The notes under the pieces: model-generated
The model's database searches: none
What the model saw: only the letters and a program-made list of their open reading frames with translations
Told to the model about the DNA's origin: nothing
Shown: positions 7,515-16,481 of the stretch, one piece after another
How positions within the stretch are numbered: the first letter of the stretch is position 1
Layout: each line of letters begins with the position of its first letter
Assembly: GCF_000192745.1 (NCBI RefSeq)
Contig: NC_015259.1
Span: forward strand, 2,123,001-2,187,000
Direction: 5' to 3'
Length of the DNA stretch: 64,000 nucleotides
Origin: Polymorphum gilvum SL003B-26A1
Lineage (GTDB): Bacteria > Pseudomonadota > Alphaproteobacteria > Rhizobiales > Stappiaceae
Made by a program: the position numbers and the translations under genes

Positions 7515-8593
7515 CCACGGCTTCCAAGATCCCCGCCACCATCGTCACCGGCTTCCTCGGGGCCGGCAAGACGACCCTCATCCGCAACCTCATCGCCCAT
7601 GCCGGCGGCCGGCGCATCGCGCTGATCGTCAACGAATTCGGCGACATGGGCTTCGACGGCGCGCTGCTCGACGGCTGCGCCGATCCGGCCTGCGCCGCCG
7701 ACGAGGTGGTCGAGCTGACCAACGGCTGCATCTGCTGCACCGTCGCCGACGACTTCCTGCCGACCATGGAGAAGCTGCTGGACCGCGACACGCCGCCCGA
7801 CCACATCGTCATCGAGACCTCCGGCCTGGCGCTGCCGCAGCCGCTGGTGCGCGCCTTCTCCTGGCCGGGCGTGAAGACCCGCGTCACCGTCGATGGCGTC
7901 ATCACCGTGCTCGACGCCGCAGCCCTCGCCGAGGGCCGCATCGCGCTCGACGAGGCGGCGCTTGCCGCCCAGCGCGCCGCCGACGCGGCGCTCGACCACG
8001 ACAGCCCGGTCGAGGAGCTGTTCCACGACCAACTCGCCTGCGCCGACCTGGTCGTGCTCAACAAGGCCGACCTGGTCGGCGACGAGGCGCTGGAGCGCGT
8101 GCGCGCCCACATCGCCGGCGACGTGCGCCCGACGGTGCATGTCGTGGCGGCGGAAAAGGGCTTCCTGCCCGTCGACGTGCTGCTCGGGCGCGGCGCGGCG
8201 GCCGAGGACGATCTGGCCGCGCGCCACGCCCACCACCACCATCACGACCACGACGACGACGACCATGACGACGACCACGACGACGACCATGACCATGACC
8301 ATCACCACCATGACGATTTCGAGAGCTTCATCCTCGACGTCGCGTCCTTCGTCTCGCTGAAGGACGCCGAGGCGCGCGTGCTCGCCGCCATAGCGCGGCC
8401 CGGCGTGCTCCGCATCAAGGGCGCGGTGGCGGTCGCCGGCAAGCCCGCGCCGGCCATGGTCCAGGCCGTCGGCCCGCGCGTCGAGGCCTGGTTCGCCGCC
8501 GGCGCGGCCGCTCCCGGCCGCCTGGTCGTCATCGGCCTCAAGGGGCTCGACCGCGCCGGCGTCGAATCCGCCCTCGCTGCTGCGGCGGCCTGA
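7511..8593 (+). CDS. cobW: CobW, GTP-dependent metal chaperone of cobalamin synthesis
   Basis: 360 residues of the COG0523 G3E GTPase family. The ATG at 7511 overlaps the cobU stop. The Walker A is GFLGAGKT (about 14-21), the metal site is the CxCC motif in ELTNGCICCTV, a Walker-B-like ETSGLALPQP follows, and the NKAD guanine-specificity motif is present. Residues about 237-270 are a dense His/Asp stretch, the metal-binding linker typical of true CobW, ahead of the C-terminal domain. It is thought to deliver cobalt to the aerobic chelatase CobNST; cobN follows 193 bases later. Confidence 0.95.
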   Translation: MTTASKIPATIVTGFLGAGKTTLIRNLIAHAGGRRIALIVNEFGDMGFDGALLDGCADPACAADEVVELTNGCICCTVADDFLPTMEKLLDRDTPPDHIVIETSGLALPQPLVRAFSWPGVKTRVTVDGVITVLDAAALAEGRIALDEAALAAQRAADAALDHDSPVEELFHDQLACADLVVLNKADLVGDEALERVRAHIAGDVRPTVHVVAAEKGFLPVDVLLGRGAAAEDDLAARHAHHHHHDHDDDDHDDDHDDDHDHDHHHHDDFESFILDVASFVSLKDAEARVLAAIARPGVLRIKGAVAVAGKPAPAMVQAVGPRVEAWFAAGAAAPGRLVVIGLKGLDRAGVESALAAAAA

Positions 8594-8632
8594 GCCCCGA
8601 GACAACGCTTGGCCGAGACATGACCTTGCCTT

Positions 8633-8682
8633 GCCCCGTCACCCCGGATCTCCGCGGCGCTCTCCCGGGTGGAGGATGGGGC
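8633..8682. repeat. Degenerate palindromic repeat upstream of cobN
   Basis: GCCCC...CACCCCGGATCT on the left and CCCGGGTGG...GGGGC on the right form an imperfect inverted repeat of about 50 bases in the cobW-cobN gap. The left arm resembles the perfect element found inside cobN (shared core CCCCGGATCTC versus TCCCGGATCTC), suggesting the same dispersed family. Confidence 0.45.
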
Positions 8683-8786
8683 ACCGCCGCGCCCGTTCCG
8701 CTGCCGGGCGGTGGGGGGCGCTGGGCCGACAGGATCGCGGGCCGGCCGGCGGGCGCCGTCCGCAGCCTTGCGCAAGGAATCCGCTG

Positions 8787-11700
8787 ATGCACATCCTGGC
8801 CAGCCGGACGGGGCGGATCGATGACGGCGGCGAGGCGGTCGACCTCGGCCAGGATCCGGCCGACATCGTGCTGCTGACGGCCGCTGACACGGAACTCGCC
8901 GCCTTCGCCGCCGCGCAGCGCCGGCTCGGACCGGGAGCGGCCAGCCTGCGGCTTGCCAGCCTGATGGCGCTCGCCCATCCCTATTCGGTCGACCTCTACG
9001 CCGAGAAGACGGTCGCCGGCTCGAAGCTCGTCGTGCTGCGCCTGCTCGGCGGCGCGGCCTATTTCGCCTACGGCCTGGAGCGGCTGGAGGAGGAGGCGCG
9101 CCGCTCCGGCGTCGCCCTGCTGGTGGTACCGGGCGACGACGGCTGGGACGAGGCGCTGGCGCGGCGCTCCAGCGTACCGGTCGAGGCGGCGCGCCGCTTC
9201 TGGCGCTACTGCGTCGAGGGCGGGGCGGAAAACCACGCCAACGCGCTGCGCCATGCCGCCCATCTGATCGGCCTTGGCGACGCGCCGCCGCCGCCCGCGC
9301 CGCTGCCGCGCGCCGGGCTCTACCTGCCCGGCCATGGGGCGCCCGGCCTCGACGACCTCGCCGCCACCTGGCGCGATCCGGCCCGGCCGCTGGCGGCGGT
9401 GGTGTTCTACCGCGCGCTCGTCCAGGGCGGCGAGACGGCGCCGGTCGACGCGCTGGTCGCCGCGCTCGACGCGGCCGGCGTCAACGCGCTGCCGGTGTTC
9501 GTCGCCTCGCTCAAGGAGGCCGAATCCGCCGCCGTGCTCGCCGGCCTCATGGCCGCCGCGCCGCCCGACGTGGTGCTCAACGCCACCGCCTTCGCCGTCG
9601 GCAAGGCGGGTGCCGTGCACGCGACCACGCCGCTCGACGCGCCGGGTCGGCCGGTGCTGCAGGTGGTGTTCTCGTCGTCCTCGCGCGAGGGCTGGGCGGA
9701 CAGCGACCAGGGCCTGTCGGTGCGCGACCTCGCCATGCATGTCGTGCTGCCCGAGGTCGACGGCCGGCTCACCACCCGCGCCGTCTCCTTCAAGGAGGAG
9801 GGTGCCTTCGACCCGGCGACCCAGTCGGCGCCGATGCGCTTCGTCGGCGACGCCGGCCGCACGGCCTTCGTCGCCGAGTTCGCCGCCGCCTGGGCCCGGC
9901 TCGCGCGCACGCCGGCCGCCGGGCGCCGGGTCGCGCTGGTGCTCGCCAACTATCCCAACCGCGACGGGCGGCTCGCCAACGGCGTCGGCCTCGACACGCC
10001 GGCGTCCTGCGCCGCCCTGCTGACCGCGCTCGCCGCTGCCGGCTACGCGCTCGAGAGCGTGCCGGCGGACGGTGCCGCGTTGATGGCGCGTCTCGGGCAG
10101 GGGGTGACCAACGCGCTCGTCGGCCGCGACGCGCGGCGGCTCTGCGAGACCCTGCCGCTTGCCGACTATGCGGCCGCCTTCGACACCCTGCCTGAGGCGG
10201 TCCGGGATGCGGTCACGGCGCGCTGGGGCCGGCCCGAGGCCGATCCCCATGTCGCCGGCGGCGCCTTCCGCCTCGCGCTGCACCGCTTCGGCAACGCCGT
10301 GGTCGGCATCCAGCCGGCGCGCGGCTACAACATCGATCCCAAGGCGACCTACCACGATCCGGACCTGGTGCCGCCGCACCACTATTTCGCCTTCTACGTC
10401 TGGCTCAGGCGCGTGTTCGGTGCCCAGGCGGTCGTCCATCTCGGCAAGCACGGCAACCTCGAATGGCTGCCGGGCAAGGCGCTGGCGCTGAGCGAGACCT
10501 GCTATCCGGAGGCCGTGCTCGGCCCGCTGCCGAACGTCTATCCGTTCATCGTCAACGATCCGGGCGAGGGCGCCCAGGCCAAGCGACGCACGGCCGCCGT
10601 CATCGTCGATCACCTGACGCCGCCGCTGACGCGCGCCGAAAATCATGGCGTCGCCGGCGAACTGGAGACCCTGCTCGACGAATACTACCTTGCCGCCGGC
10701 GTCGACCCGCGCCGGCTCAAGGTGCTCACCCGCGACATCCTCGACCTTGCCGCCCGCGCCGGCCTCGACGCCGACATCGGCCTCGATGACGCCATGGACG
10801 AGGCGACGCGGCTCGCCCGGCTCGACGCCCATCTGTGCGATCTCAAGGAACTGCAGATCCGCGACGGCCTGCACATCCTGGGGCAGAGCCCGGACGGCGA
10901 CCTGCTCGCCGACCTCCTCGTCGCGCTCGTGCGCGTGCCGCGCGGGTCGCGCCCCGGCGACGACAGCCTGCAGCGCGCCATCGCCCGCGATCTGGGGCTG
11001 GGCGGAGACGTTTCGAATTCAACCTCTCCATCGTCATCCCGGATCTCTTCTGACGCACCGTCCGGGATGCCGATGGAGAGCGCAATGTTCGACCCGCTCG
11101 ACTGCGATTTTTCCGCACCCTGGAGCGGGCCGAAGCCTGACCTGCTGGCCGCGCTTTCCGCCGATCCCTGGCGCTCGGCCGGCGACACGGTGGAACGGAT
11201 CGAGCTGTTGGCGCAGAAGCTGGTCTCTGGCGAGGCGAAGCCGGATGAACGCTGGAGCGCGACCCGGGCTGTCCTCGACGAGATCGAGACGCGCCTCAGG
11301 CCCGCCGTGCGCGCCTGCGGCCCGGCCGAGACGGCGGCCGTTCTCGCCGCGCTTGCCGGCCGCTTCGTCGCGCCCGGACCCTCCGGAGCGCCGACGCGCG
11401 GGCGGCCCGACGTGCTGCCGACGGGCCGCAACTTCTATTCCGTCGACGTGCGCGCGGTGCCGACCGAGACCGCCTGGCGTATCGGCGAGAAATCCGCCGC
11501 CCTCGTCGCCGAGCGCTATTTCCAGGAGGAGGGCGAGTGGCCGAAGGCGCTGGCGCTGACCTGCTGGGGCACCGCCAACATGCGCACCGGCGGCGACGAC
11601 ATCGCCCAGGCGCTGGCCCTGATCGGCGCCCGTCCGGTCTGGGAGCCGGGCTCCGGCCGCGTCACCGGCTTCGAGATCCTGCCGCTCGCCGCACTCGGCC

Positions 11701-12620
11701 GCCCGCGCATCGACGTGACGCTGCGCGTCTCCGGCTTCTTCCGCGACGCCTTCCCGCACCAGATCGACCTGTTCGACAGCGCGGTGCGTGCCGTCGCCGG
11801 CCTTAACGAGCCCGAGGCGGCCAATCCGATCGCCGCGCGCGTGCTCATGGATCGAATCAAGTTCGAGCGCCAGGACCTTGATGGTGAAGAGTCAGCCCGG
11901 CGCGCCGCCTTCCGCGTTTTCGGCTCCAAGCCGGGCGCGTATGGTGCCGGGCTGCAGGCGCTGATCGACGAGGGGCTGTGGGCCGAGCGCGCGGATTTCG
12001 CAGACGCCTTCCTCGCCTGGGGCGGCTACGCCTATGGCGGCGGCGCCGGCGGCGCGCAGGCCCGTGCCGACCTCGAGACGAGGCTAGCGGCCGTCGACGT
12101 CGTCCTGCATAACCAGGACAACCGCGAGCACGACCTGCTCGACAGCGACGACTACTACCAGTTCGAGGGCGGGCTCGCCGCCACCGTCGAGACGCTGAAG
12201 GGGGCGCCGCCGCGCGTCTACCACACCGACCATTCGCGGCCCGAGCGCCCCGTGGTGCGTGCGCTGTCGGAGGAGATCGGCCGCGTCGTGCGCGGCCGGG
12301 CGGCCAATCCGAAATGGATCGCCGGAGTCATGCGCCACGGCTACAAGGGCGCCTTCGAGATCGCCGCCACACTCGACTACCTGTTCGCCTTTGCGGCGAC
12401 GACGCGCGCGGTCGGCGACCATCACTTCGACCAGCTGTTCGACGCCTACCTGGAGGACGCCGAGGTGCGCGCCTTCCTGCAGGCGGAAAACCCCGCCGCC
12501 TATGGCGAGATCCTGGCGCGCTTTTCCGAGGCGCTGCGGCGCGGGCTGTGGACGCCGCGCCGCAACAGCACCCATGCTAGACTGACCGACCTGATCGGCA
12601 AGACCGAGGACCCGACGTGA
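8787..12620 (+). CDS. cobN: Aerobic cobaltochelatase large subunit CobN
   Basis: 1277 residues from the ATG at 8787, which has AAGGA nine bases upstream; the frame is open further 5' but only through the palindromic repeat region. CobN belongs to the magnesium-chelatase H-subunit family and inserts cobalt into hydrogenobyrinic acid a,c-diamide with CobS and CobT, which are not in this window. Visible family segments include HLGKHGNLEWLPGKALALSE, GVGLDTPAS, the ETAWRIGE...SWGTANM-like region (here CWGTANMRTGGDD) and DHHFDQLFDAYL near the end. Length matches the family. Residues about 746-765 are encoded by an inserted palindromic repeat and look like a disordered Ser-rich linker. The stop overlaps the cobO GTG start. 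Confidence 0.95.
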   Translation: MHILASRTGRIDDGGEAVDLGQDPADIVLLTAADTELAAFAAAQRRLGPGAASLRLASLMALAHPYSVDLYAEKTVAGSKLVVLRLLGGAAYFAYGLERLEEEARRSGVALLVVPGDDGWDEALARRSSVPVEAARRFWRYCVEGGAENHANALRHAAHLIGLGDAPPPPAPLPRAGLYLPGHGAPGLDDLAATWRDPARPLAAVVFYRALVQGGETAPVDALVAALDAAGVNALPVFVASLKEAESAAVLAGLMAAAPPDVVLNATAFAVGKAGAVHATTPLDAPGRPVLQVVFSSSSREGWADSDQGLSVRDLAMHVVLPEVDGRLTTRAVSFKEEGAFDPATQSAPMRFVGDAGRTAFVAEFAAAWARLARTPAAGRRVALVLANYPNRDGRLANGVGLDTPASCAALLTALAAAGYALESVPADGAALMARLGQGVTNALVGRDARRLCETLPLADYAAAFDTLPEAVRDAVTARWGRPEADPHVAGGAFRLALHRFGNAVVGIQPARGYNIDPKATYHDPDLVPPHHYFAFYVWLRRVFGAQAVVHLGKHGNLEWLPGKALALSETCYPEAVLGPLPNVYPFIVNDPGEGAQAKRRTAAVIVDHLTPPLTRAENHGVAGELETLLDEYYLAAGVDPRRLKVLTRDILDLAARAGLDADIGLDDAMDEATRLARLDAHLCDLKELQIRDGLHILGQSPDGDLLADLLVALVRVPRGSRPGDDSLQRAIARDLGLGGDVSNSTSPSSSRISSDAPSGMPMESAMFDPLDCDFSAPWSGPKPDLLAALSADPWRSAGDTVERIELLAQKLVSGEAKPDERWSATRAVLDEIETRLRPAVRACGPAETAAVLAALAGRFVAPGPSGAPTRGRPDVLPTGRNFYSVDVRAVPTETAWRIGEKSAALVAERYFQEEGEWPKALALTCWGTANMRTGGDDIAQALALIGARPVWEPGSGRVTGFEILPLAALGRPRIDVTLRVSGFFRDAFPHQIDLFDSAVRAVAGLNEPEAANPIAARVLMDRIKFERQDLDGEESARRAAFRVFGSKPGAYGAGLQALIDEGLWAERADFADAFLAWGGYAYGGGAGGAQARADLETRLAAVDVVLHNQDNREHDLLDSDDYYQFEGGLAATVETLKGAPPRVYHTDHSRPERPVVRALSEEIGRVVRGRAANPKWIAGVMRHGYKGAFEIAATLDYLFAFAATTRAVGDHHFDQLFDAYLEDAEVRAFLQAENPAAYGEILARFSEALRRGLWTPRRNSTHARLTDLIGKTEDPT
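11024..11080. repeat. Palindromic repeat element inserted in frame within cobN
   Basis: The left arm 11024-11043 and right arm 11061-11080 are inverted complements over 19 of 20 positions, around a 17-base loop. The core GTCATCCCGGATCT is like the short dispersed palindromes common between genes in Hyphomicrobiales. Here it is translated, adding a Ser/Pro-rich segment to CobN without shifting the frame. Confidence 0.8.
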
Positions 12621-13249
12621 GCGACAAGACCGGCGACCTTTCGCAAGAGGAACTCAACGCCCGCCATGCGGAGAAGATGCGCAAGAAGAAGGCGGCGCGC
12701 GACAAGATCATGGCCACCAAGACCATCGAGAAGGGCCTGGTCATCGTCCACACCGGCAAGGGCAAGGGCAAGTCGACCGCCGGCTTCGGCATGGTGTTCC
12801 GCTCGCTCGGCCATGGCCACAGGGTCGGCGTGGTGCAGTTCGTCAAGGGCCGCATCGAAACCGGCGAACGGCTGGCGCTGGAGCGCTTCTCCGACCTGGT
12901 CACGGTCAAGCGCATGGGCGAGGGCTTCACCTGGGAGACCCAGGATCGCCAGCGCGACATCGACGCCGCCCGCGCCGCCTGGGAGGCGGCCAAGGCGATG
13001 ATCCGCTCCGGCGACTACCGCCTGGTCCTGTGCGACGAACTCAACATCGTGCTGCGCTACGATTACCTGCCGGTCGAGGAGGTGGTTGCGTTCCTGAAGG
13101 ACGAAAAGCCGGCCGACGTCCATGTCGTCATCACCGGCCGCAACGCCCGGGACGAGTTGATCGAGATCGCCGACCTCGTCACCGAGATGGAGCAGGTCAA
13201 GCACCCGTTCCGCTCCGGCGTGAAGCCGCAGGAAGGAATCGAGTTCTGA
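12617..13249 (+). CDS. cobO: Cob(I)yrinic acid a,c-diamide adenosyltransferase
   Basis: 210 residues. The GTG at 12617 overlaps the cobN stop (GTGA). It is a CobA/CobO-type ATP:corrinoid adenosyltransferase with an unusual P-loop read as HTGKGKGKSTAGFG (about 45-58), the family segment VQFVKGRIETGE, and a C-terminal HPFRSGVKPQEGIEF. It attaches the 5'-deoxyadenosyl group to cobalt after CobN acts. The charged N-terminal helix (EELNARHAEKMRKKKAARDK) is typical of alphaproteobacterial versions. Confidence 0.95.
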   Translation: MSDKTGDLSQEELNARHAEKMRKKKAARDKIMATKTIEKGLVIVHTGKGKGKSTAGFGMVFRSLGHGHRVGVVQFVKGRIETGERLALERFSDLVTVKRMGEGFTWETQDRQRDIDAARAAWEAAKAMIRSGDYRLVLCDELNIVLRYDYLPVEEVVAFLKDEKPADVHVVITGRNARDELIEIADLVTEMEQVKHPFRSGVKPQEGIEF

Positions 13250-13287
13250 GCCTGCCGCTCGCCGCCTGCCACCGGCAGGTTTTCGGC

Positions 13288-13320
13288 GACTCTCCGGTGA
13301 CTCTCCGGCGACTCTCCGGC
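13288..13320 (+). repeat. Three tandem 11-nt repeats between cobO and cobQ
   Basis: Three head-to-tail copies of GACTCTCCGGY occupy 13288-13298, 13299-13309 and 13310-13320, differing only in the last base of the first copy. They lie 52 bases before the cobQ start, in an otherwise featureless 123-base gap. Confidence 0.85.
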
Positions 13321-13372
13321 GCCGCGTCGGAGGGGTTCGGGACGGGAGTAGGGGACGATCGGGACGCACCGA

Positions 13373-14842
13373 ATGACCGCTGAGGGTACGCGCACTCCCG
13401 CCCTGATGATCCAGGGCACCGGCTCCAACGTCGGCAAGAGCCTGATCGTGGCGGGCCTCGCCCGGCTGTTTGCCGATCGCGGGCTGAAGGTTCGCCCGTT
13501 CAAGCCGCAGAACATGTCGAACAACGCCGCGGTGACCGCCGACGGCGGCGAGATCGGCCGCGCCCAGGCGCTGCAGGCGCGCGCCTGCCGGCTGGCCCCG
13601 AGCGTGCACATGAACCCGGTGCTGCTGAAGCCCGAGACCGATACCGGCGCCCAGGTGATCGTCCAGGGCCGGCGCGTCGCGACGCTCAGGGCGCGCGACT
13701 ACGGCAGCCGGAAAGCCGAACTCCTGCCGAAGGTTCTGGAGAGTTTTTCAGAAATCGAATCCGGCGCCGACCTGGTTCTGGTCGAAGGCGCCGGCAGCCC
13801 GGCGGAGATCAACCTGCGGGCCGGCGACATCGCCAACATGGGCTTCGCCGAGGCTGCCGATCTGCCGGTCCTGCTGGTCGGCGACATCGACCGCGGCGGC
13901 GTCATCGCCTCGCTGGTCGGTACCCACGCGGTGCTGGAGGAGGCCGAGCGCCGGCGCATCAAGGCGTTCCTGATCAACCGCTTCCGCGGCGAGGTCGCGC
14001 TGTTCGACCGGGGCCTCGCCGAGATCGCCGCGCGCACCGGCTGGACCTCCGCCGGCGTCGTGCCGTGGTTTGCCGAGGCCGCAAGATTGCCGGCGGAAGA
14101 TGCCCTCGGCCTCGCCGAAGGCCAGGGATCGGGACCGGTCAAGGTCGCCGTGCCGGTCCTCGCGCGGATCGCCAATTTCGACGACCTCAACCCGTTACGC
14201 CAGGAAGAGGCGGTGACGCTCGTCCTCGTGCAGCCGGGCGAAGCGTTGCCGGGCGATGCCGACGTCGTGCTGCTGCCCGGCACCAAGTCGACCGTCGGCG
14301 ACCTCGCCTTCCTGCGCGCCCAGGGCTGGGACATCGATCTTGCCGCCCATCGCCGGCGCGGCGGCCGCATCCTCGGCCTGTGCGGCGGCTACCAGATGCT
14401 CGGCCGCACGGTGTCCGACCCGCACGGCATCGAGGGGCCGGCGGGAACTGTCGAGGGTCTCGGGCTCCTCGAGGTCGACACGGTGCTGACGCCGGACAAG
14501 ACCCTGGTCGAGGCGCATGGCCTGCACCGGCCGACCGGCGTGCCGGTGTCCGGCTACGAGATCCACATCGGCCGCACCGTCGGGCCCGACTGCGCCCGGC
14601 CGCTGGTCGACCTCGACGGCCGGCCCGACGGCGCACTCTCCGCCGACGGTCGCGTCGCCGGCACCTATCTGCACGGGTTGTTCGGGTCCGACGCCTTCCG
14701 CGGGGCCTGGCTTGCCGGCTTCGGCGCGGCCTCGACGCTTGCCTATGACGCCGGCACCGACGCCGTGCTCGACCGCCTCGCCGCCCATCTGCAGGCGGCG
14801 GTCGACATCGATCGCGTTCTGGACATCGCCCGAAGCCGGTGA
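13373..14842 (+). CDS. cobQ: Cobyric acid synthase (adenosylcobyric acid synthase)
   Basis: 489 residues, normal for CobQ/CbiP. It amidates adenosylcobyrinic acid a,c-diamide at four positions using glutamine and ATP. The N-terminal dethiobiotin-synthetase-like ATPase has the modified P-loop GTGSNVGKS (about 14-22) and the family [10 protein letters not shown] segment. The C-terminal glutamine amidotransferase has its nucleophile in [11 protein letters not shown] and the histidine in GTYLHGLFG. It is the last plus-strand gene of the cobalamin run; the next genes are convergent. Confidence 0.97.
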   Translation: MTAEGTRTPALMIQGTGSNVGKSLIVAGLARLFADRGLKVRPFKPQNMSNNAAVTADGGEIGRAQALQARACRLAPSVHMNPVLLKPETDTGAQVIVQGRRVATLRARDYGSRKAELLPKVLESFSEIESGADLVLVEGAGSPAEINLRAGDIANMGFAEAADLPVLLVGDIDRGGVIASLVGTHAVLEEAERRRIKAFLINRFRGEVALFDRGLAEIAARTGWTSAGVVPWFAEAARLPAEDALGLAEGQGSGPVKVAVPVLARIANFDDLNPLRQEEAVTLVLVQPGEALPGDADVVLLPGTKSTVGDLAFLRAQGWDIDLAAHRRRGGRILGLCGGYQMLGRTVSDPHGIEGPAGTVEGLGLLEVDTVLTPDKTLVEAHGLHRPTGVPVSGYEIHIGRTVGPDCARPLVDLDGRPDGALSADGRVAGTYLHGLFGSDAFRGAWLAGFGAASTLAYDAGTDAVLDRLAAHLQAAVDIDRVLDIARSR

Positions 14843-14850
14843 CAGTCGGT

Positions 14851-15459
14851 TCAGCCGCGGCGCCAGGTCACCAGCTGGTTGTTGGCCGGCAGGCTGTTGT
14901 CGGCGACCAGCATCAGCCCGGCGGCGCGGGCGAGCGCGTCGACCGCCTCGAAGTCGCGCAGCCCGCTCAGCGGATCGCGCTCGCGCAGGCTGGCGTCGAA
15001 GGCCTCGTTGCTCGGCGTGGTGAAGGCGCCGTCGTACTTGAAGGCGCCGTAGACGCACAGCGTGCCGCCGTCGGCGAGTGCTTCCTCGACGCCGGCGAAG
15101 AAGCGCTGCACGTGGTCCCAGGACATGATGTGCAGGCTGTTGGCGGTGAAGATCGCGTCGAAGGCGTCGGGCGCGTCGCGGGCCGGCACCGGCCAGGGCA
15201 GGTCGCCGGCATCGAGCTCGATCGGCGACAGCAGGTTGTCGAGGTCAGTTTCCGCGATTCGCTGTTCCAGCGCGTCGAGATGTTCGGGCAGATCGCTCGG
15301 CTGCCAGGTCAGGGGCGGCAGGTTGGCGGCGAAATGGACGGCGTGCTGGCCGGTTCCGCTGGCGATTTCCAGGACCCGCCGGCTGGAGCGGAAGGCGTCC
15401 TTCAGGACGGCGAGGATCGGGTGCTTGTTGTTTTCTGCGGCAGCGGAGAAGGGCAGCAT
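14851..15459 (-). CDS. DUF938 SAM-dependent methyltransferase-like protein
   Basis: 202 residues from the ATG at 15459 (MLPFSAAAENNKHPI); longer in-frame extensions run into cobD. The N-terminal sequence with ENNKHPIL, the SAM site LEIASGTGQHAVHFA (about 30-44), and the ANSLHIMSWDHV and LCVYGAFKYDG segments define the DUF938 family, a Rossmann methyltransferase whose substrate is unknown. It lies 14 bases after cobD on the same strand, so it is probably co-transcribed with cobC-cobD. A direct role in cobalamin metabolism is unproven. No strong ribosome-binding site is visible. Confidence 0.85.
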   Translation of the reverse strand: MLPFSAAAENNKHPILAVLKDAFRSSRRVLEIASGTGQHAVHFAANLPPLTWQPSDLPEHLDALEQRIAETDLDNLLSPIELDAGDLPWPVPARDAPDAFDAIFTANSLHIMSWDHVQRFFAGVEEALADGGTLCVYGAFKYDGAFTTPSNEAFDASLRERDPLSGLRDFEAVDALARAAGLMLVADNSLPANNQLVTWRRG

Positions 15460-15473
15460 GTGCGTCGATCTGG

Positions 15474-16472
15474 TCAGGCGCTCGGAACTGTGGCGGCTAA
15501 GGTGAAACCCGTTGCAGCAATCAAGACCAGCAAAGCGAGCAGGACGCAAGCCCCTGCCATGGTCGCAAGCGCCCGGTGGATGTCTCGTGCCGTCAGGTCC
15601 CGGCGCCCGGCGGCGTTCAGGAACGGGTCGTCGACCGTGTAGCCGGCATAGGCGCGCGGGCCGGCGAGCGCGATGCCGAGCGCCCCGGCCATCGCCGCCT
15701 CGGGCCAGCCGGCGTTGGGCGAGCGGTGCTTGGCCGCGTCGCGGCGCACGCTCGCCAGCGCTGCCGTTGCGCTGCCGCCGGCGATCGGCGCGACCAGCGC
15801 GATCAGCAGGCCCGACAGACGCGAGGCCGGCAGGTTGACCAGGTCGTCGAAGCGCGCCGCCGCCCAGCCGAAATCGCGGTGGCGGTCGGTCTTGTGGCCG
15901 ATCATCGAATCCGCGGTGTTGACCGCCTTGTATGCGACCAGGCCGGGCAGGCCGAGCAGGGCGAACCACAGCGCCGGCGCGACCACGCCGTCGGAGAAGT
16001 TCTCCGCCGCCGATTCGATCGCCGCCCGCGCCACGCCCGCTTCGTCCAGCCGCTCCGGATCTCGCCCGACGATCATCGCCACGGCGCGCCGGCCGCTGGC
16101 AAGGCCGTCGCGCGTCAGCCCCGCGGCGACGGCGGCGACGTGCTGGTAGAGGCTTTTCTGCGCGATCAGCACCGAGGCGATCAGGCCGATCAGGATCCAT
16201 CCGTAGGTCATGGCCGAGAGCATAGCCTGAACGATCCAGCCGAGGATAAGACTCATGCCGACCAGCAGGACGAGGGTCGCGACACCGGCTGCGCGACGGC
16301 GCTCAGGGGTCATGGCCTCCTTGTTCAAGTGCCTGTCGCACAAGCCTATTCCGGCAGCAATCCAGGTCACGGGGTGGGGCAGGCGGCGCCACAGCGGAGC
16401 CGGGTCGCCGATCAGTCCGTCGAGGACAAGGGCGAGGAGCAGCAGCCAGAGGCAGTCGGGAAACAGGAGCAT
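15474..16472 (-). CDS. cobD: Adenosylcobinamide-phosphate synthase (CbiB family)
   Basis: 332 residues with four or more hydrophobic membrane segments. The opening segment LALVLDGLIGDPAPLWRRLPHPV and the internal ESAAENFSDGVVAPALWF are family hallmarks. The enzyme joins (R)-1-amino-2-propanol phosphate to adenosylcobyric acid in the inner membrane. It starts 9 bases after the cobC stop, and the two act in sequence: CobC makes the aminopropanol phosphate and CobD attaches it. Confidence 0.95.
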   Translation of the reverse strand: MLLFPDCLWLLLLALVLDGLIGDPAPLWRRLPHPVTWIAAGIGLCDRHLNKEAMTPERRRAAGVATLVLLVGMSLILGWIVQAMLSAMTYGWILIGLIASVLIAQKSLYQHVAAVAAGLTRDGLASGRRAVAMIVGRDPERLDEAGVARAAIESAAENFSDGVVAPALWFALLGLPGLVAYKAVNTADSMIGHKTDRHRDFGWAAARFDDLVNLPASRLSGLLIALVAPIAGGSATAALASVRRDAAKHRSPNAGWPEAAMAGALGIALAGPRAYAGYTVDDPFLNAAGRRDLTARDIHRALATMAGACVLLALLVLIAATGFTLAATVPSA

Positions 16473-16481
16473 GGTGCGACG

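Noticed and set aside
8215-8320. Possible CRISPR-like or tandem repeat array in the CAC/GAC-rich stretch
   Set aside because: It is the His/Asp-coding metal-binding linker of CobW, with codon-level repetition and no spacer structure.
8538-10874. A 778-codon minus-strand open frame opposite cobN
   Set aside because: CobN family sequence is complete on the plus strand; the antisense product is low-complexity.
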